This document shows, piece by piece, positions 58,300 through 64,000 of a stretch of DNA of 64,000 nucleotides. The DNA comes from Amphibalanus amphitrite. Its lineage: Eukaryota; Arthropoda; Thecostraca; Balanomorpha; Balanidae. The stretch covers positions 248,001-312,000 of the forward strand of contig NW_024882210.1 of NCBI RefSeq assembly GCF_019059575.1, written 5' to 3'. The first letter of the stretch is position 1; every line of letters starts with the position of its first letter. Position numbers and translations under genes: made by a program. Under the pieces are notes generated by a model. That model saw only the letters and a list, made by a program, of their open reading frames with translations, searched no databases and was not told where the DNA came from.

Positions 58300-59160
58300 T
58301 AACCCACAGCCTACCCCATCCTCGGGTCACCCCTCCCCTCCTCACCCCTCTACTCAGGTGGTGACTCTCCAGCCGGCGACTCCCCTAAACAGCGCTGATC
58401 GCTGGTAATCTCACCCAATCACGCCAAGAATTCGGCCCTTTGTCGCGGCAATCACCGGTGCCGGTGGCGCGCGAGGGGTCGTCGCCTTTCAGGGAGGCGG
58501 ACGACAGTGGGGCAGCGGCGGCGCCTTCCACCCGAGCGCCTCCGAAGAGTGAGCCGCCGCCAGCTGCCGGTGGTCGGCGCACAGAAAGAGGTGAGTGTTT
58601 GTCCAGCCGCCGCCGATCCAAGGGGCGTGAGGGGAGGGGATGGGGGTGAGGGTGGGTGTCGGTGACAGGGCTGCTCCCGGTCGTTCCGCCGGTGTGACTA
58701 TTATACGGGTGCCGCCACGCGGTGTGGAAAGCGGCGACAGTGGCTCTTCTGAATGGCGTGTTAGGACTGACCGTGAAAACAATGGAGGGCAGATGCGACC
58801 ACTCGCCGCCGCCGCCACCGCTCGAGTGCGTTATTTTCGAGTCGACTTTTGAGCCGGTTTTCCGGGATTATGGCGTTGTGTCGGTGGCTGCTGCGCTCGG
58901 TAGAGCTGCTCGCCGGGTCGGGGTGGGTGTGATGGCTCGTTTGTTCGTCAAACTGCGGGCGGAAACTGGAACAGGCAGCAGTGGTGTTCACACGCCACTG
59001 CATCCGCAGACTTACCGCAGAGGACCACACCGCGCCGGTCGTCCGGACGACTGGAATAGGGAGGGAAGATGACATCCAGATGCTAGTGCTGTTTCGTGTT
59101 GACAACACAAATACAGGTGTGTGCTGTGACTCCACCGTGCTATAACAACGACCTTCAGAG
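58300..59160. other. CpG-rich island with a possible splice donor
   Basis: A CpG-rich stretch. On the plus strand, AGAAAGAG is followed by GTGAGTGTTT at 58590-58599, a good donor consensus after a stop-free stretch beginning near 58440. This might be a first exon of an unrecognised transcript. No protein motif supports it and no partner acceptor was identified. Confidence 0.3.
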
Positions 59161-62100
59161 TGAGTAGAAAGGCCGCTCTAATGGTTCCAAACACTTATCA
59201 CGACATTCAGCAGCTTTGTATTTTCGTCAACCAGGGCAAACGTCACGAACATGTGGTAGCACTGGTTGGTGATAAGATAAGAGCATGTAGCCCGCATGAA
59301 AATGTTGTGGTAGACTTTGCTTTTGCTGCTGGGACCAACTCCGAAAGTACGTTTCGTAATGCCCGACACTTCAGATTGAAACGTTTGCCATCTCGCAAGC
59401 CCGTCTTGTCCTGCCATATTACACACAAACTCGTACTTGATGCCCTGTCACCTTACAAGCCCTGACTGGAAGGCCCTGCCGACCCACAATCGCTGACTCG
59501 AGGCCCTGTCATCCCACAAGCTGTGGCTGGACCTTGCCCCAGCCAAAGATAGCCGCACTACACTCAGACACAGACACACATACACACAGCCAATCTTGTC
59601 GCGGTGGCATGTCGAAGCCGCGACGTTTTTGGGAAATATGTGCGCGGCGATGTTAATCTGGTTCGGTGGTGCTGGTCGACGGGGGGCCGCCGCTCGAGCT
59701 GGCCAGGTGTCCGTACAGCGGGCGCGCTCAATGGAGAGCGGCCGCGCGGCATTGTGGACTGACCGGCGGCCCTGTGACGGTCGGCCCGGCGCGCCGCTCG
59801 GCCGCACCATGCTGAGTCGCTGTATTAGTTTATGGTGCGTCCTGACTCGGAGCTAATGAAGCCATTTACTGGTGACGGCCGCCGCCGGCGACGGGCCACC
59901 ACTCCATGGAACGACAGCGGCCGCCGCTGGCGACCCAGTTGGTGCCGCCGAGTATCGCACCGATCATTATCGCTGACCTCGCCGTTTGACTGCGGTGGCT
60001 GACGGGGGGGGGGGGAGGCAGGGGGTGCCAGTGTAAGTGATGGGACAAAACTGTTTTGCTCCGAGCCAGCCTGTTATCAGGTGGCCCCGCTGGGATGTCA
60101 TGAAAAAGGACAGACCATTTTTTCATTGTTTGTGAGATTGTGTGGTCTTTTCAAAGAACGTGGTTTTATTTTTGTACCATGAATAACGCAGATGGTATTC
60201 ACTCCATATTACAGACCAGCGAACTAGGTAACAGAGATGCCTTTTAACGACCTGTATTGTAGAGGGGCAGGACAGCTGTTCCAATTCATGTCTGTGAATG
60301 CACACGTGTAGACCGCAGAATATAGAGCCACCAAGGAAAGGAGGGTAGAAAATTGGATGGTGCGGTAAGCCAGCCCGAAGACCGTTCGTGGACTCTTGTG
60401 GTACTCACCAGACATATATTGTCGCTGCTCAGTGCTCATTGCGCGCATGATCCAAACGTGTTTAAAATCTGAAGTGAATTTTCATCTCATATGAACCGTT
60501 GGCCATTGCGAACTTTGTGCAAGAGCTAATAAAACAGCGGACTTTTAATTGAAAGAAACTAATACACGGTGTACGAGGTTCGAGACAGTCGTTATAGAAG
60601 CTCCAGATACAGTTTAAGAAACCTGCGTCAATGATGTTAAAATCTCTCGACAGTGGTGTTCTCGCGGTGCCAGGCCCGTCTCGAGAAGTCTCATGGCTGG
60701 GTGGTCTCAGGTCACGGTCTCACCAGCCGTCGGTCAGTCACCGGTCGCCGGGGCAGCTCCCGAAGAATGCCGGGGTCCATACCGGTCTCCGTATAGGCGC
60801 GATCGTGGCCACTCTCTCACGGAGGCCGAGAGCCTGGGTGGCGCCTATGTATGCGTATGTACACAAATCTCGCTCTGAGAATGCGGTGGCGTTGTGTGAT
60901 GGTCATGGTGGGAAGGTGAACCTCCTGAGCGCCAGCGCTGACACTGTGTGAGGTCCGATCGCCTGCTCAAATCCATCAGAGCTCGGCTTTCATTGGGACA
61001 ATTTTGGACGAAGCCATAAAATATGAGCAAGATTCGTCCAGTTATTGACAAGTTAAATGACAAATGGACTTCCAGAGCTCGTTTAATGATGTCACAATAG
61101 GCTCCGTTATTCAATCACCTTCATTTTTGATTCAGTGCATGTGAAATTGATCTCCGATAGCTACGAATGCACTCAAATCCCATCTCTAGGTAGGAGGTTC
61201 CGCGGGTCTGACGGTGAAAGGGTGCCGGACGGACTCATGCAATCAGTCGCCGGCCTGTCACGAACGAGGGGCCCTGCAACGTAAAAAGGTGGTCCACTAT
61301 CGGGGTCGGTGAGCACTATACGGTTACCGGCGCCGGCTATAGCGTGGGCAGCACCAGGGCAGGGCAACCTACCGGAGCCTGCACCGAGCAAATTGGACGA
61401 AATAGGGTGATTGATGTCCGCTGGCCACCAATAGTTATTTTTTTATAGTTACCTTTTGGGTATACGAATACGAGTGTAAAGCGTTGAAAATTAGATCCTG
61501 CTGCTCAGTCAAAAAGCCGTGACATGGCTCACCTGCGCCTGGTGGGGGTAAAAAATTGTTAACACTCTCGCCAAGCCGTAATGAAATAGCACATGCTAAT
61601 AGCGACGTCTCAAAATTAAAATGAGTTGCAAGACTATGCGTTTTAACACATTTTTTAGATTGATGATAGCCACTTTTCATAGCTCGGCGCTGGTCCTGAG
61701 ACATCTAAAAATGTTCGTAGGGATATAGGCCTCCAAAATGCAAAGCATGACCCTAAAACGTCTGTACCATGCACGTCATAGCGGAGGATTTGAATTTCAT
61801 GCTGCGGCGCCCCTCCCTTTATTCGGAGTCGACCAATCAGAACATGCGCCTTCAATCAGTTTCAACTGCTTGGATAGATACAATCCGAACAGGTTCGGGC
61901 GTTTCTGAGAAGAGTTCAGCGTCCTGTCACTTAATCATGCAACACGACGAACGTCGGAGTAGTTCGCCAGAGCGTGATTATTGTTACACACCTGGAAACA
62001 TTAATTTAAATACGCATTTGCAACATTCAACCGCGATCCTATAAGCAGAAAATAGCGCAATCGAGTTTTCCCCGATCCACTAGCAAACAGTTCCGCTTAA

Positions 62101-62239
62101 ATTTGCAGCACTCATGACAGCAAAACATGCACATAATCTCACCTAAGTCTACTGGTTACTATTCGATCCCTTCCACAAATAGTGCTGTTGTTTATAGCTG
62201 TCGTTTTGCAAACATCATAAGCTACATGATGACATTAGC
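59161..62239. other. Noncoding DNA, mixed composition
   Basis: Contains a GC-rich patch at 59600-59960, a G-run near 60005 and AT-rich stretches. A 101-codon open frame at 59160-59465 (plus) has ordinary composition but no domain I recognise, and a shorter frame runs antisense to it. I do not call it a gene. Confidence 0.45.
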
Positions 62240-62700
62240 ATGGCGAGTCGGCCGAGCCGAGCGATGAAGAGGTCGACCGCTCCAAATGTGTTTATCCGTG
62301 TCATGCATAATTCGCGGCCGTGTAGTAATCCGGCCTGGTTCAGATGCAAATGGCCGCGGCGGCGACGGGACAAGCCATCACATATGCAAGTGGGACGCCG
62401 CGCTGCCACCTCTGCCTCCCGCTCTCACCCGCACCACACTGGCTCCAGCTCCAGTTTCGAGAGCCAGCACTAATATCTGGACCAGAGACAGGATCCCAGA
62501 CCAGCGCCACCAGCGCCAGCTTCATCAGCAGCCATCATCATCAGCAGCAGAAGAACCAGCACCAGAATCCTGCTTCCGCCAGCACCAGCGTCGACACCAG
62601 TACTGAGAGCAGAACAAGCAGCCAGAGGTTCTGTCATCCCCATCTCCACTGGCACCAGCCCAAGCACCAGGTAGCGACAGCATGAAGTAACAACGACGTC
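62240..62700. other. GC-rich stretch with CAGCACCAGCGCCAGC-like low complexity
   Basis: Low-complexity CAG/CCA-rich sequence (62485-62600) produces overlapping Ser/His/Gln-rich frames. No gene was recognised. Confidence 0.45.
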
Positions 62701-64000
62701 ACGTTCCAAATCTGCTGGCCTGCCGAGAAACCTCCTTGTCTCTAACTTCCCAGCAGTTCCTCAGACCCATCCAGCGCACTGGCGCATGGCCTGGAAACTT
62801 CCTCCCGAAACAGGTTACTGCAGCTCAATATGGCAGAAATGAGCCCGGTCACTGCCTAATAATTCATGAACTAGGTAGCTGAAGTCTTGCCATAGTCTGT
62901 GGGCTCCTGGAACCCGGTGAAGCAGCTTGACCAACAGATGCTAAGAAGAATGACTAGGGCTCTTGGGCATCTCACTCGAGCCCGTTTCTCAAGCCCCATG
63001 GTTGCAGGAAGAACCAAGTGCTCGGGAGCCTGCATGAGGAAGATCTGGGTTAAAGATCTTATCTGCCGTCCCTTTCTTTGGGTTTGGACACTCAGCTTTA
63101 AAAAGTTGCTAAAATTTTGCTTGAAACTATCTAGCTCGTCACTTGATCAACTTTGAAGCTCCCAAATCTGTGACTGAACAAGAGCATCAAACGCTAAACA
63201 GGAAGCTTTCCCGGATCTCCTCCCTTTGCAGATGATGTATGCGCTGAGACCATGCCAACATCATCGCACATCCGCTTCCAATGCCACGCCGTTTTCGAGT
63301 TTGACATGCATGCTCATACGCTCAACACATAACAAAGAACTGTGCAGCGCTGTGCTTGTGCATCGGGAACTCGTCACACAGGTTTCGGCCGCTGCGGACG
63401 CTCCAAGTGGGCCGAATCGGAAGCGACGGAGGCGGTTCTGGCGCGCCGGCGGCGGTGGCGACGCAGGTGCCAGCGCGCACGTCTCGCCATATCGCTCCCA
63501 ACTGGCCGGAGCTGCTCGGCAGTCGGCTAATCGGCCTCTTCATCATGCATGAACACCGGCGACCATGCATCACCGGCGGCCTTTGGTGACGGATACACGC
63601 TTCTGTTCGATGTTCTGTCATGTAAATCCGGGCTTGTCGTTTAAAGGGTGAGCACGGTCGCGCTCCCATAAACTAGCTCGCGATGACCTGCTCTCGCCCC
63701 AGTTGTCATCCTTGTTCCGAACACGCTGTTGCAACAGCCACTTCATTTTGGTAAGATGTTTCCCTTGTCTAATATTCATCTCTTCTGCTTATTCTGTTTG
63801 TTCATGTAGTTATGTAGACACCGAGGCTAAACGAATTATTTGCTTCGAGATAGCTCTTTACAACGGCTGCAATGATTTTGTGCCACCTTACATTGGTACC
63901 TGTAAGGCAATGAATGTGATTTAATTCAACAGTCAAACAAATGCAGACGAAATCACCCTTACAATTGCAACGCACCAGCTCGATAAATGTAAACAAATGG
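62701..64000. other. Noncoding DNA to window end
   Basis: Mixed unique sequence with a GC-rich patch at 63370-63540. No gene, RNA or element was recognised. Confidence 0.5.

Noticed and set aside
59160..59465. 101-codon frame with ordinary amino-acid composition
   Set aside because: No recognised domain, no splice or promoter context, and another open frame runs antisense. A chance frame of this length is expected in 64 kb.

Overview
The window is nuclear DNA from an animal. It carries one recognisable protein-coding gene and is otherwise introns, gene desert, tandem arrays and transposable elements. The gene is an empty spiracles/EMX homeobox gene on the minus strand. It has three coding exons (25438-26032, 17021-17193, 16049-16246) with canonical GT/AG splice sites and phases that join into a 321-residue protein. 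Its homeodomain and the preceding LQPFRKPKR stretch look more like protostome (arthropod-type) Ems than vertebrate EMX. I therefore infer an ecdysozoan, probably arthropod, genome. No database search was possible and the species is not identified.

Layout, left to right. Positions 1-2400 are unique noncoding DNA. Positions 2400-8190 are a GC-rich repeat complex: a satellite built from a palindromic core and three alternating spacers, a CT microsatellite, two blocks of a roughly 63-bp repeat, and two identical 192-bp repeats that flank the whole complex. Positions 9800-11815 hold a transposon relic and a GGGCCTGAGGGCAGG-type array interrupted by a 33-bp perfect palindrome. Positions 15700-26850 hold the ems gene with its 3' region, an 8.2-kb first intron (containing a TTAA-flanked element, a hAT-type MITE and a 218-bp foldback element) and a CpG-rich promoter side. 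Positions 26850-40330 are dense with short elements: three hAT-type MITEs, with 8-bp target-site duplications visible in the sequence, four TTAA-flanked elements, a foldback, and a series of decayed tandem arrays. Positions 40330-48757 are gene desert with several GC-rich islands. Positions 48758-53716 are two head-to-tail copies of a 2.4-2.6-kb Helitron-like unit (5' TC, 3' CTAG, flanked by A and T). Positions 53717-64000 are mostly unique noncoding DNA with one more TTAA-flanked element.

The most notable features are these. (1) A six-copy family of 0.9-1.2-kb elements has CCC(G/T)CGCC termini, TTAA at both ends, a G-run/C-run hairpin near each end, and interiors rich in TGACCT (nuclear-receptor half-site) and TGACGTCA (CRE) motifs. 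One copy lies inside ems intron 1. (2) The Helitron-like unit forms a tandem dimer with a seamless junction. Almost all long open frames in the window come from periodic or GC-rich DNA and are not genes.
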